Source: Ostreococcus lucimarinus CCE9901
Lineage: Eukaryota > Chlorophyta > Mamiellophyceae > Mamiellales > Bathycoccaceae
Assembly: GCF_000092065.1 (NCBI RefSeq)
Contig: NC_009365.1
Coordinates: 186,001-250,000 of the forward strand
Direction: 5' to 3'
Length of the DNA stretch: 64,000 nucleotides
Positions 55,564-64,000 of the stretch are shown one piece after another. Under the pieces are notes generated by a model. It searched no databases. It was given only the letters and a program-made list of their open reading frames with translations, and was not told the DNA's origin. Made by a program: the position numbers and the translations under genes. Numbering within the stretch: position 1 is the stretch's first letter; every line of letters starts with the position of its first letter.

Positions 55564-56277
55564 TCAGAACCGCGTCACGTCCCAAAGCACCCCCCGCGTC
55601 GTCGTCGCGAGCACGGTGATAACCAACGGCACCACGATCGCCACCGCCAACCCCACGGTGAGTTCATTCCAGAACCCTTTACCCACGAATTGATCGCCCT
55701 CCCAATTTTCCGTGTACAAATCCGGCCGATCTTCGATCCTTTTCCCGTTCGCGTCTCTCGATCGCGTCGGCGTTTCGTTCTTCGCCTTGGCTCTCGCCTC
55801 GCGCGCCTCTTCCTCCGCCCTCTCCTCCTCGCTCATCGCCGCGGCGACCATCTCCTGCGTCACCGTTATTTCCTTCTCCAGCACGAACGTGATCTCTTCC
55901 GCTCGCGTCGACCGTATGGCATCCTTCACGAACGCCAAGCGTTCCGTATCCGAAATTATCCAAAGCTTGTCCGCGTCCCCCACCGGCGACGTCAACGCGC
56001 GCAGTCTTTGTCCCGGCACCACCCCCGCGCGCTCGCAATCGCTCTCGCGCGCGACGCCAGCGACGAATATCGCTCGTTCGTTGTCGCCGACGACGAGGGC
56101 ATCCCATTTGATGCACTTTCGCGCTTCTTCCGTCGTCATCCTGATGGTGTACTCGGTGCTCTGGTCCGTCGAGTCGAGGAGTTGTGCGCGGCGCGCGTGA
56201 TGCGCGCGGCGCGCGCGCGACGCGAGCGCGCGCGACATCGGCGCGTTCGCGCGATGGGCGCGCGCGGAGGCGAGCAT
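55564..56277 (-). CDS. Predicted plastid membrane protein with PDZ-like domain
   Basis: The product is 237 aa. The N-terminus (MLASARAHRANAPMSRALASRARRAHH) looks like a transit peptide. A compact domain at ~50-140 reads like a PDZ-type fold (ALVVGDNERAIFVAGVARESDCERAGVVPGQRL, then KLWIISDTERLAFVKDAI and EITFVLEKE). A charged helix (MSEEERAEEEAREARAKAK) comes next. The C-terminal stretch has FVGKGFWNELTVGLAVAIVVPLVITVLATTT, one transmembrane helix. A thylakoid or envelope protein is likely. I do not know a functional name. An internal Met at residue 14 is an alternative start. Confidence 0.7.
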   Translation of the reverse strand: MLASARAHRANAPMSRALASRARRAHHARRAQLLDSTDQSTEYTIRMTTEEARKCIKWDALVVGDNERAIFVAGVARESDCERAGVVPGQRLRALTSPVGDADKLWIISDTERLAFVKDAIRSTRAEEITFVLEKEITVTQEMVAAAMSEEERAEEEAREARAKAKNETPTRSRDANGKRIEDRPDLYTENWEGDQFVGKGFWNELTVGLAVAIVVPLVITVLATTTRGVLWDVTRF

Positions 56278-56396
56278 GACGGCGGAAAGACGCGCGGCGC
56301 GGCGTTGTGAGGGCTCTATCCACTCGGCGAGCGGGACGACGAAGCCGAGCGTCGTCGCTCGATTGAAAATAAGCTATGGGCTACCGCTCCGACGCG

Positions 56397-57761
56397 TCAG
56401 TGTTTTGGTTTAGTGTTGCGGCGTGACGCTCGACGTGTCGTCGTCTGCGTCGTCGCTTCGCCGACTTGCGCGTGTGACTTATCGCCGCCGTGCAGGAACT
56501 CCTCGAGGACGCTTTCCTTCGGCGGACATGTCGGCGCGTTGTTGACGGCGACGCGTTCGCCCTTGGGCAAACGCTCGGCGAGTTGGCCGAGGGTGAGACC
56601 TATCAATTCCTTCGGCACCGTCTGTGAGGGCGCGCCCAGGTTCGCCGCGCTGCGCATGATGTCGTAACCTAAATGTTCGAAATCGCCGCCGTAGAACGTG
56701 TTGAAGAGATTCAAAAGCTCCGGATCAAAGCGCGACCAGCACGAGTGCAAGTCGGGCTTGGGGACATCCTTGTGCCACGCGTTCGTCACGACCATTTCGA
56801 TCTTTTTGTGATATCGATGGTGAATGAAACTAATGATGTTTTCCTCCTTTACGGACGCGCCCCCATGTCGTTTAGACCACGGCGTCAGCGGACACTCGCC
56901 TTCCTCCGCGCCGAAGCACTCTTCGATTCGAAAAAGATTTTCGGCGCGCGACGCCATGAGCATCTGCGGCGCCCAGTGAGACAACGAGGCGACGCCTCCG
57001 TTTATTTCATCCTCGCACTTCTTCTGCGCTCTCAACTCCCATCCACCCGCTTCGTAGCACGCTCGAATTTTTGAATCGTGCACGTTGAGCGTCAGGTGCG
57101 CGGCGAACTTTTCGCAATTCCCCTCGTCGTACCCAACCTTCAGGCTGTCGAACAACTTTCTATCGTACGTCCCGGTCCAGTACAAAAACTCTGACTCCGC
57201 GCGTTCGTACGGATTCCTCACGATCGCCCACGACTTTCGCACGTAATCCTTCGGAATCGAGTGCCAATTTTCCCAGCCGCGGTACCTCGGGTGCAGCTCG
57301 TACGCGCGATCCTCGCGCTTGATGCAGTACCCTTCCGCGATCCCCGACACCCCGAGCGAGGTCTCGATCGTCGTCCCGCCCGTCTTCGGGATGTGCAAAA
57401 ATATCGGAAATCCGTGGCCGGATCGTTTGTCGCCGATCGAGCGCCGCACGTCCAGCGCGCGCGCCTTTTCCGCGTCGGTGTACCCGAGGCGCGCGCGCGT
57501 CGCCGCGGCGTCGCTCGCGTCGCCCGATCGTCCCGCGATCGCGATCGCCACGCTCGCGGCGCCGAGCAGCGCGATGGCGGCGGCGCCAGCGGCGACGCGC
57601 GACCGGGACGGCGACGGTGACGGCGCGAAGCGCGAGCGAACGTCGTCGTCGCGACGGGTGTTGACGCCGATCGCGTCGACGTCGACGACGATGGCGTCGT
57701 CCGCGAGCGCGCGCGGGGGCGAGAACGCGGAGATGAGGCGCTCGCGTTCGTTGAGCGTCAT
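56397..57761 (-). CDS. Golgi-type membrane sulfotransferase (Sulfotransfer_2-like)
   Basis: The product is 454 aa. It is a type II membrane protein by pattern: 55 cytosolic residues, a signal anchor at ~56-77 (VAAGAAAIALLGAASVAIAIA), then a lumenal domain. The PAPS-binding motifs are present: 5'-PSB FLHIPKTGGTTIETSLG (123-130 core) and 3'-PB SWAIVRNPYERAESEFLYW (181-190 core). Conserved Cys residues (YCIKRE, CYEAGG, CEDEI, CFGAEEGEC) fit a lumenal location. It transfers sulfate from PAPS, probably to a carbohydrate of secreted polysaccharide or glycoprotein; the acceptor cannot be told. The C-terminus is basic and Thr-rich. Confidence 0.85.
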   Translation of the reverse strand: MTLNERERLISAFSPPRALADDAIVVDVDAIGVNTRRDDDVRSRFAPSPSPSRSRVAAGAAAIALLGAASVAIAIAGRSGDASDAAATRARLGYTDAEKARALDVRRSIGDKRSGHGFPIFLHIPKTGGTTIETSLGVSGIAEGYCIKREDRAYELHPRYRGWENWHSIPKDYVRKSWAIVRNPYERAESEFLYWTGTYDRKLFDSLKVGYDEGNCEKFAAHLTLNVHDSKIRACYEAGGWELRAQKKCEDEINGGVASLSHWAPQMLMASRAENLFRIEECFGAEEGECPLTPWSKRHGGASVKEENIISFIHHRYHKKIEMVVTNAWHKDVPKPDLHSCWSRFDPELLNLFNTFYGGDFEHLGYDIMRSAANLGAPSQTVPKELIGLTLGQLAERLPKGERVAVNNAPTCPPKESVLEEFLHGGDKSHAQVGEATTQTTTRRASRRNTKPKH

Positions 57762-57870
57762 GGCGCCGCGCGCCGAGGGCGGTGCGACGCGGTGGGCGCG
57801 AGCCGAAGTGAAGTTACGCAGACCGCGTCGCGGCGGAGCTAACGCTAGAAGACTAGAAATCTACTGGGAA

Positions 57871-59535
57871 TCAATCGTCGACGGCGAACGCCGAGCCGCG
57901 AAGACGAATGATGAAATCGTCGGTGAACGCGCACCAGTCGCTCCACGCGCGGAGCGTGGCGAGGACGTCGCGCTTGAAGGCGCGCCGCGAGGCTGAGGAC
58001 GAAGCGGCCTCGAGGTACAGCTCGAGGCGCTCGAAGACGCTCGGAAGCGCGCTGATGAAGAGCGCGCGGTACGCTTGCACGCCCTTGACCGGTGCGGCAC
58101 AGTTATGAAGTAAATCTGAAACGACGTACAGGCGTGCGGTCATCGTTTGACGAGGGGTTTCGAGGTTGCAAAGCGACGTCGCGATGACGTCGACGACATC
58201 GGCGGCGCACTCGGCGCGCTCGACGGCGAACTCCATCGCATCGCGAATGTCGTCCCGTGCGACGGTGATGTGCTGAAGTATCTCAACCAGACTCTTGCGA
58301 TCCGCCGTAGAGAGCTTCATCGCCGCGCGTTTCGACGATCGACCAACACGATTCTCTAGTCGCGAGGCTTGCGTCTCGTCCAGGGGCGGCGGGATCCATC
58401 GCGCACCGTCACGAATCATCACGAACGGCTCGGTTCGCCACGTCTCTAACGCGTCGCTCTGTGCAAACGCGAACACGCGCCACGCGTAGTACGCGTGGGC
58501 TTGGGAACATTCGTCGAACAAAAACCGATACTCTTCGTTCGTAGCCTCTCGAGCCTTTAAAGCGCGCTCAAATACTTCGCCATCCTCTGCGACGTACGCC
58601 GCAGTTATGTCTATGCGCCTCTTGAGATCTTCATCATCTGGAATTTGCACGACAACGTCCGCTTCGTCCGACGTATCACTCGTCGCCGTCGGCGCCACGC
58701 TCCACGGAATGTCACCAAGCACTTCCGCGGGCGCGCGGGCCAAAAGTTCCGCCGCCTCATTCGCGTGCAACGTCGTCGGCCACATCGCGTGTTGTGGAAT
58801 CCTCATCGCCATGGATATGACAACATTTACCGTGTTGCCGAAAAGTAGCGCGTCGTGCATCTCGTCCACCGCGCGCTCCGCGCTCGTTCGCGACATGAAG
58901 CACACGTATCCGCTATTCGACGTCTCGCGGCTCTCCTTACTCGGCCGCCAAATTTTTACGCTCGCGATCGGGCCGTACCGCTCAAACGCTCGCGCCAGGT
59001 CAACGGCGGCGACGTCTACGGGTAGATTTGTGATTCGCACGTTTGAGCTTCGCGAGGCGTCCGTCGCCGTCGCCGGTTCGACGCGCTCCGACGTCGACGC
59101 CGGCTCCGAGCGCGCCGACGCTTCCGGCACCACCGGCGCCTTGGCCGCGAATTCCTCCAGCATCGCATCGATCGCTTTGAGCTTCTTCTTCCCGCGCGGC
59201 GCGCTCGGTCCGGCTTCGACGTCGTTCTCGGCGTCGGCGCCTTTGCGTTTCGCCGCCGGCGCCGGTCCGTCGCGAGCGCCGAGCGCGTACACCTCCCCGA
59301 CGCCCTCGTCGTCGACGCCGTCGCGCGCGTCCGGTCGTTGTAACCCTCCGCGCACGAAAGTCACGGCGTTCGCTCGTCCATCCTCGTCGTCGTCGTCGCC
59401 GTCGCCGAATTCGTTCTGAAACGTCTCGAGCACGGCTTCGACTTCCGCGGCGTCGCGCGCGGCTTTGCGGGCGTCGCGCGCGCGCTGCAGCGCGAGACGA
59501 TTGCCCTTGCGCGGATTGTTCAGGGAGAAGTGCAT
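57871..59535 (-). CDS. SR140: SR140 / U2SURP, U2 snRNP-associated protein
   Basis: The product is 554 aa from ATG 59535; the frame is open to 59637 without an ATG. The domain order is that of SR140: an N-terminal basic/acidic region with KKLKAIDAMLEEFA, an RRM at ~165-250 (NVRITNLPVDVAAVDLARAF, SGYVCFMSRTSAERAVDEM), the family-specific IPQHAMWP linker (~253), a SURP-like helix pair near 350 (REATNEEYRFLFDECSQAHAYY, WRVFAFAQ), and a CID-like C-terminal domain (LVEILQHITVARDDIRDAM, ARLYVVSDLLHNCAA). SR140 acts in branch-site recognition. The Arg/Ser tail of animal SR140 is absent. It lies 98 bp from CWC22 on the same strand. Confidence 0.9.
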   Translation of the reverse strand: MHFSLNNPRKGNRLALQRARDARKAARDAAEVEAVLETFQNEFGDGDDDDEDGRANAVTFVRGGLQRPDARDGVDDEGVGEVYALGARDGPAPAAKRKGADAENDVEAGPSAPRGKKKLKAIDAMLEEFAAKAPVVPEASARSEPASTSERVEPATATDASRSSNVRITNLPVDVAAVDLARAFERYGPIASVKIWRPSKESRETSNSGYVCFMSRTSAERAVDEMHDALLFGNTVNVVISMAMRIPQHAMWPTTLHANEAAELLARAPAEVLGDIPWSVAPTATSDTSDEADVVVQIPDDEDLKRRIDITAAYVAEDGEVFERALKAREATNEEYRFLFDECSQAHAYYAWRVFAFAQSDALETWRTEPFVMIRDGARWIPPPLDETQASRLENRVGRSSKRAAMKLSTADRKSLVEILQHITVARDDIRDAMEFAVERAECAADVVDVIATSLCNLETPRQTMTARLYVVSDLLHNCAAPVKGVQAYRALFISALPSVFERLELYLEAASSSASRRAFKRDVLATLRAWSDWCAFTDDFIIRLRGSAFAVDD

Positions 59536-59633
59536 CGCGGCGCGCGCGGCGCGCGCGCGCGCGAGAGTGAGGCGCGGGGGCGACGGGGGCGACGCCGAGA
59601 AGGCCGAGCGCGCGCGCCGTCGCGATGGTATTA

Positions 59634-61930
59634 TCAACGTCTTCTAGATCGCTTACGACGCCTGTCCCTGGAGCGCGAGCGCGAGGACGATGAACTATGC
59701 GAGCTCGATCCACTGGATGAACTCGACGAACTACGCGACCCGGAGGTCGAACTCGACGAACTGGAGCTCGAGCTCGACGAACTGGAGCTTGAACTCGACG
59801 AACTCGACGAGCTCCTAGAGCGCTTCGGCACCGTCTTGGGAGCTGTTTTCAACCACTCACGCATGTCCTCAGTAAGCGCACCAAGAGAGATGGAGGTGAA
59901 AAAGTTGATGCTAAACCGCGTGTTGCGAGGCTCGTCCTTGGGCATGATGCCTTGGAAGTACTCACGCATTTCAGGATTTTGCATCTTTTCGTTGAGCTGC
60001 TTCAAACCGAGCGCCTCTGCGAGTTCTTGGAACAGAATCTTGATAAAAATTCGTGAACTTGACGTCGTAGCTTCCTCGGTGAGTTGGATGTATGCCAGAC
60101 ACGTCCACGACATGGCGTCGGTGGCGAGTAAGTGCGCAAAGAATTTTGCCACGTTGCGAAGCTTGTTTGTCTCCAAACGGTGAATCGTACTGTACTGCTT
60201 CATGAAAACTTCGTCGAACAGTTGCGGGTAGATTTTGTGGATGAAACAAAACCGTTGCGCGAGCAAACCGTAGTACCGCAAGTAGGTGCGCTCCTGCGAC
60301 GCACATTCAACGAGCATCGTGCACAACTCTACTTCGGCGCCCGGCGGAATGTTGAGCTTCATCAATTTATGCCCAGCTTCTTCGAAATCTAACGAAGACA
60401 TGATGGTGAGATAAATCGTCCTTCGGAGGTTTACGAGATTTGTCTCCGTGAGATCCGCGATTTCGACCTTGCCATCGCCTCGGCTCGCCACAATGGCGCC
60501 CGCGCCCTCGTCGTCGCTCGACGAAGAACTCGACGACGAACCACTGTCGCTGTCGCTGTCGCTATCGCTCGAGCTCGAGCTCGATTCACCGAGAATTTCC
60601 TTGCGAATGTCTGCATATCGACGCTCGTTTTCCTCAAACTCGGGATCTTCTTTGAACACATCCAAACCAGGCTGCGCTTGCATCTCGTCGTCCAAGCCGA
60701 TTTCGTGCACGATTTGGTCGTCCTCGTCGACCAAATCTAGCTCGGGAGAGACCCCCTTTTTCCCCTCGAATCCACCTTTTCGAAACGCGAACAACCCTTC
60801 GATCATAAACTGAACGCGCTTGTCGATCTCACCTTCGTGTAAAATTCCTCTAAATCGCTCAAAGATGCCGTGCAAACCTTGCGGCGTGAGCTCTTGGAGC
60901 GTGAAGCCGCACTCCTTGACAAAATCAATCGCAACCTCTACGCTGTCGTCCGTGGGAGTGCCTAGCAACACAGTCAATAACTCTAGTGCTATCAACTCGT
61001 GAATGATCTGTCGAGAAAAAAGGTAAACGGTCAATCACCCGCGCTGGAGAAGCGCCCCGTCGCGTCGGCGACCGCGTCGGCGGCGGCGTGACATCAGTGT
61101 TAAAAAGCTCGATATGATTTTGATCCTCACGGGAATCAGTGAGTGTTGCGTGATCATAATTCATCCTCTGTCACATCGCGCGCACCGCGTCGCATCGCGT
61201 CGTCCATCGAGCATCGTACCTGTTGATTAATCAGCGCCGCCAAAAACCTCGTCGCCGCCACGCACACCGGCTTATCGTTCCTCTTATACGCCCGTCTAAA
61301 CTGCAAAACGCATCTCTTCGCGATCAACTCGCCGATTTCAGGAAACTTCGTGTTCACCACCGCCACCAGCGCGGCGAACACACCACTAAACTGCGGCGAC
61401 GCCATCTGAGACTTCATCACGCTCCTCGCGAACAATCCCCGCCCGCGTATCAAATTCTCCTGAAACAGCTCCGGCACCACGTGTTGCACGTTCGACGCGT
61501 TCACCTTATTCACCAATCCATTGATCGATTTCTTCAGCGCGTCCCACGACATGCGTTGATACTCGACGCTCGTCTTATCGTTCGTCTCGCGCATCATCTG
61601 CGCCAGCTTGAACGGCGGCACGTACGCGCCCCCCGTCCTCGTCCCTCTCGCCGCCGTCCCGCGGCTCGCGCTCGGCGCCGTCGCCGTCGCCCTCGCGCGC
61701 GCGTCCGCATCGTTCGCGTCCGGCGCGATCTCTCCTCGTTCGAGCGTCGCGCCGTCGTCGCCGTCGGCGTTCGCGCCGTCCGAGGATCGCCGCCGCCGCG
61801 CGCGATTCGTCGTCGCCTCGCCGCGCGCCGCGTCGCCGCGCGTCGCGCGCGGCGAGCCGTCGCGGCGCGCGTCGCCGTCGCCGTCGTCGTCGTCGCGACC
61901 GCGCGAGCGCGAGCGGCTTCGCGTGCGCAT
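59634..61930 (-). CDS. CWC22: Pre-mRNA splicing factor CWC22 (MIF4G + MA3), two exons
   Basis: Exon 1 (61930-61220, 237 codons) runs from MRTRSRSRSRGRD to AALINQQ. An intron (61219-61008) has donor GTACGAT and acceptor CGACAG. Exon 2 (61007-59634) continues IIHELIALELLTVLLGTPTDDSVEVAI, giving 694 aa. GGAYVPPFKLAQMM and YQRMSWDALKKSINGLVNKVN mark the MIF4G domain start, and INQQ...ALELLT matches the family across the splice. An MA3 domain follows (LRRTIYLTIMSSLDFEEAGHK, YLRYYGLLAQRFCFIHKIY). A Ser run and an RS-rich end (SRSRSRDRRRKRSRR) close it. CWC22 escorts eIF4A3 to the spliceosome for exon-junction complex deposition. Confidence 0.94.
61008..61219 (-). other. Intron of CWC22
   Basis: It is 212 bp, phase 0, with donor GTACGATG, a TTGAC branch-like word about 25 nt before the acceptor, and a pyrimidine-rich TTTTTTCTCGACAG. 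It is the only intron here without the GTGCG donor, and the one farthest from a 5' end. Confidence 0.88.
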
Positions 61931-61983
61931 CGCGCGCGCGTCGACGAGTGGCGACGCTTTACCGCGACGCGCGCGTCGTCGCG

Positions 61984-62811
61984 ATGCGACGCGTCGCCGT
62001 CGCGCGCGCCGCGTTTTCCGGCGCCGCGCGCGGACGCGGACGACCGAGCGCGCGCGCGCGCGCGGACGCGCGGCGCGACGGGCGCGGACGCGCGCGCGGA
62101 CGCGACGTCGCGCGCGCGTCGACGACGGGGACGACGCGCGAGGACGACGCGCGCGACGACGCGCGCGACGACGCGCGGGCGGCGTACGACGCGACGTACG
62201 AGGGGCTCGATCGCGACGCGGGACTGGCGATCGCCGAGCGCGCGGACCGCGGGAAGACGCGAGAGGACGAGTGGTTCTACGGCGAGTTGGAGTTCGCGGC
62301 GGCGCGAGACGCGCTGCGAAGAGTGTGCCCGAACGCGGGAGAAGGGCGAGAGTTCGTCGATTTGGGAAGCGGACTCGGGAAAATGGTGATCGTGGCGGCG
62401 CTGAGCGGGCTGTTTGAACGCGCGCGAGGGGTGGAGTTGTTGACGGAGCTGCACGAGGCGGCGACGAGCGCGAGAGCGGCGTTCGACGACGCGTTGGCGC
62501 GAGGGGATGGTGAAGTGATCGAAGGCGCGCGCGCGTGCGAGGTGACGCTGGATGAGGGCGATTTGCTGAATTACGACGTGTCGAGCGCGGACGTGGTGTA
62601 CATTCACGCGACTTGTTTCACGCCGCAGTTGCTGAGCGCGTTGGCGTTGAAGTTGGCGAGCGAGTTGAAAACGGGCGCGCGGGTGATGATCATGAGTAAA
62701 CAATTCCCGGAAGGTTGGGTGTTCAAACCATTCGACGGCGGTTACGCCGCGTTGGCTCAACCGCAGAGCAAATGGAAGCTCGATTGCTTTTTGTACGAAA
62801 TATCGAGGTGA
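61984..62811 (+). CDS. DOT1-fold SAM-dependent methyltransferase, probably organellar
   Basis: The product is 275 aa. The frame opens at GTG 61948; the first ATG is 61984. Residues 1-50 are Arg/Ala-rich (MRRVAVARAAFSGAARGRG), like a mitochondrial or plastid presequence, and a DDARDD repeat follows. The catalytic part has WFYGELEFAAARDALR, SAM motif FVDLGSGLGKMVIVAAL, ARGVELLTELHEAA, a motif IV-like YDVSSADVVYIHATCF, and a terminal WKLDCFLYE. This is the DOT1/KMT4-type fold, but the animal and yeast H3K79-binding N-terminus is missing, so a non-histone substrate is more likely. The target is unknown. Divergent from CWC22 by 53 bp. Confidence 0.82.
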   Translation: MRRVAVARAAFSGAARGRGRPSARARADARRDGRGRARGRDVARASTTGTTREDDARDDARDDARAAYDATYEGLDRDAGLAIAERADRGKTREDEWFYGELEFAAARDALRRVCPNAGEGREFVDLGSGLGKMVIVAALSGLFERARGVELLTELHEAATSARAAFDDALARGDGEVIEGARACEVTLDEGDLLNYDVSSADVVYIHATCFTPQLLSALALKLASELKTGARVMIMSKQFPEGWVFKPFDGGYAALAQPQSKWKLDCFLYEISR

Positions 62812-62869
62812 GAGCCCGCTCGTCGAGCGCCGGCTCGCTCGAGGTGTAAATTACAATTATAATACTTCT

Positions 62870-63751
62870 TCACGAACTCGATGAGCTCGAACTCGAATCG
62901 TCCCTGCGAGAGCGTTTCTTTTCCCTCTTCTTGCGCTTCTTGCGCTCCTTCTTGCGCTCCTTCTTCCGCTTTCGCTCTCGACGGCTTCGCGCGTCTACGC
63001 CGTCGTCGTCGTCGCCGAGCTCCATCTCGTACGTCTTCGTCGCCCCGTGCGATCTCGACAGCGCGTCGAGCCCGCGCGCGGGATTCAACACGCGCGCGCG
63101 TAAACTATCCAAATCCTCCGTCGTCGCGCGCGCGCCGACGTTCGCGCCGCTCCGCGCGCGCTCGAGCCTTCGCGCCTTTTCCTCGACCGCCGCCTTGTAC
63201 GCCTTCGCCGCGCCGTCGTTCGGATCAATCTTCAACGCCCGATCGAAATCCCGAATCGCCTCGGCGTACATCCTTCGATTCGCATAACACGCCCCTCGCG
63301 CGGCGTACGCCCTGACGTGCTCTGGATCGAGTTCCAGCGCCTGCGCGAAGCACCGCTCCGCCTCCTCCCATCGCTCCGCCTTCGTCGCCAGCGCGCCCCG
63401 CAGCGCGCTCTCCTTCGCCCACCCCCATCGCACCCTCGCCCGCGCGCGCTCCATGATCTTCGCCCTCGCCATCTCATCTCGCACCCGTTCCGCGCTTCGC
63501 GCGTCCGGGATCGCGACGCGCGTCACCGCCCGCGCCGCGCCGTGCGCGTCGCACAGCGTTCGCGCCGCGCCGCCGACGCCGAACCCTCTCGACGCGCGCG
63601 CGTCCGCGACGAACGTCGACGCCTCGCCGAGGCGCGCCGCCTCGGCGTACGCTTCGAACGTTTTCGCGTCGCCGTGCGCGTGCGCGCGCGCCGCGCGTCG
63701 TCGCGCGCGCGTCGCGTCGTCCTCGTCCTCGTCGTCCTCGTCGCGCGGCAT
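62870..63751 (-). CDS. TPR protein with Lys/Arg/Ser-rich tail
   Basis: The product is 293 aa. The N-terminus is very acidic (DEDDEDEDD), then Ala/Arg-rich helices. Three TPR motifs lie at ~105-205: ALRGALATKAERWEEAERCFAQALELD, AYAARGACYANRRMYAEAIRDFDRAL, GAAKAYKAAVEEKARRLERA. The tail reads RRERKRKKERKKERKKRKK and ends in a Ser run. This resembles TTC14-type or splicing-associated TPR proteins with KR/S tails. Its neighbours BRR2 and CWC22 are spliceosomal, but a splicing role is inference. Confidence 0.8.
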   Translation of the reverse strand: MPRDEDDEDEDDATRARRRAARAHAHGDAKTFEAYAEAARLGEASTFVADARASRGFGVGGAARTLCDAHGAARAVTRVAIPDARSAERVRDEMARAKIMERARARVRWGWAKESALRGALATKAERWEEAERCFAQALELDPEHVRAYAARGACYANRRMYAEAIRDFDRALKIDPNDGAAKAYKAAVEEKARRLERARSGANVGARATTEDLDSLRARVLNPARGLDALSRSHGATKTYEMELGDDDDGVDARSRRERKRKKERKKERKKRKKREKKRSRRDDSSSSSSSS

Positions 63752-63907
63752 CGTCCTCGCCGTCGCGTCGCGCGCGCGCCGCGACGCCGTCGCGCGCGCC
63801 GACCGGGTCGGCGCCGTCGCGTCGCCGCGGCCGTCACCGTCGCCGCGCGCGCGCGCGTGTGCGGCGCGGCGCCGTCGGCCGACGCCAGACGGCGACGCGG
63901 CGACATC

Positions 63908-64000
63908 ATGCCCGGCGCGCGCGACGGCGGCGCCGAGGCCGCGGCGCGGTACCGACAGTACGAGTACAAGGCGGTGCGTGACGACGACGACGCGCGCGCG
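63908..64000 (+). CDS. BRR2: BRR2 (U5 snRNP 200-kDa helicase), first exon only
   Basis: ATG 63908 opens a 22-codon exon ending in AARYRQYEYKA (63908-63973). The motif QYEYKA near the start is the hallmark of BRR2/SNRNP200 N-termini. A GTGCGTGA donor follows at 63974, identical to the other donors in this window, so the exon is read as ending there. The rest of the gene lies to the right. BRR2 is the DExH helicase that unwinds U4/U6. The call rests on a short stretch, so it is less sure than the others. Confidence 0.6.
   Translation, partial: MPGARDGGAEAAARYRQYEYKAVRDDDDARA

Noticed and set aside
61154-61218. Separate short gene ending in RCSMDDAMRRGARDVTEDEL
   Set aside because: These residues are intron read-through; the family sequence continues from INQQ into the second exon at 61007.
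1-64000. Introner elements as in Micromonas, or transposons
   Set aside because: The introns found are unrelated to each other in sequence, and no transposase, reverse transcriptase or terminal repeat was seen.

Overview
The window looks like nuclear DNA of a picoprasinophyte green alga of the Ostreococcus type (Mamiellales). It is GC-rich and encodes about 42 eukaryotic proteins in 64 kb, separated by gaps usually under 250 bp. Genes often alternate strands, and few have introns. The six introns I could place share one signature: a GTGCG donor (five of six), a CTGAC-like branch point 25-60 nt before the acceptor, and a position near the 5' end of the gene. A light-harvesting protein, a D27-like carotenoid isomerase, plastid-type presequences and a plant-type OEP61 fit a green alga. 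No RNA gene, transposon, introner element or CRISPR array was recognised.

Layout. 1-11.4 kb: 3' part of a Raf-like kinase, OEP61-like TPR receptor, MCM2, a tail-anchored protein, a tRNA m3C methyltransferase-like protein, primase large subunit, and a coiled-coil protein behind a promoter with tandem repeats. 11.4-28.7 kb: alpha-glucan phosphorylase, TRAPPC2L, lysyl-tRNA synthetase, a DeSI-like peptidase, a light-harvesting protein, an FKBP-TPR chaperone, a plastid membrane protein, an SH3BP5-like protein, a CNNM/CorC-type transporter, an LpqC-like esterase with an altered nucleophile, and a D27-like protein. 28.7-44.4 kb: a J-protein, a secreted orphan, a HARE-HTH/AT-hook chromatin protein, TIM44, a SET methyltransferase, two small orphans around a duplicated E2F-like promoter, spermidine synthase, an ABCD transporter, a plastid TPR-like protein, and HIG1 next to COQ9. 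44.6-64 kb: a giant amidotransferase/SIS/membrane/EF-hand fusion, Obg, phosphatidylserine synthase beside a TEX2-type SMP protein, an MTA1-like MT-A70 methyltransferase, a plastid membrane protein, a sulfotransferase, then SR140, CWC22, a DOT1-fold methyltransferase, a TPR protein and the first exon of BRR2.

Functional links. MCM2 and primase large subunit lie 2 kb apart. The primase promoter shares an 18-bp motif, two copies in each place, with the distant E2F-like promoter at 37.6 kb. Three spliceosome genes (SR140, CWC22, BRR2) lie within 6.5 kb. Phosphatidylserine synthase and an SMP lipid-transfer protein share one divergent promoter. HIG1 and COQ9 are both mitochondrial inner-membrane proteins and abut with a one-base frame offset. 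The most unusual object is the 1438-residue protein at 44.6-48.9 kb.

All calls are by eye from translated sequence. Start codons were moved to the first convincing ATG where an open frame extends further upstream.
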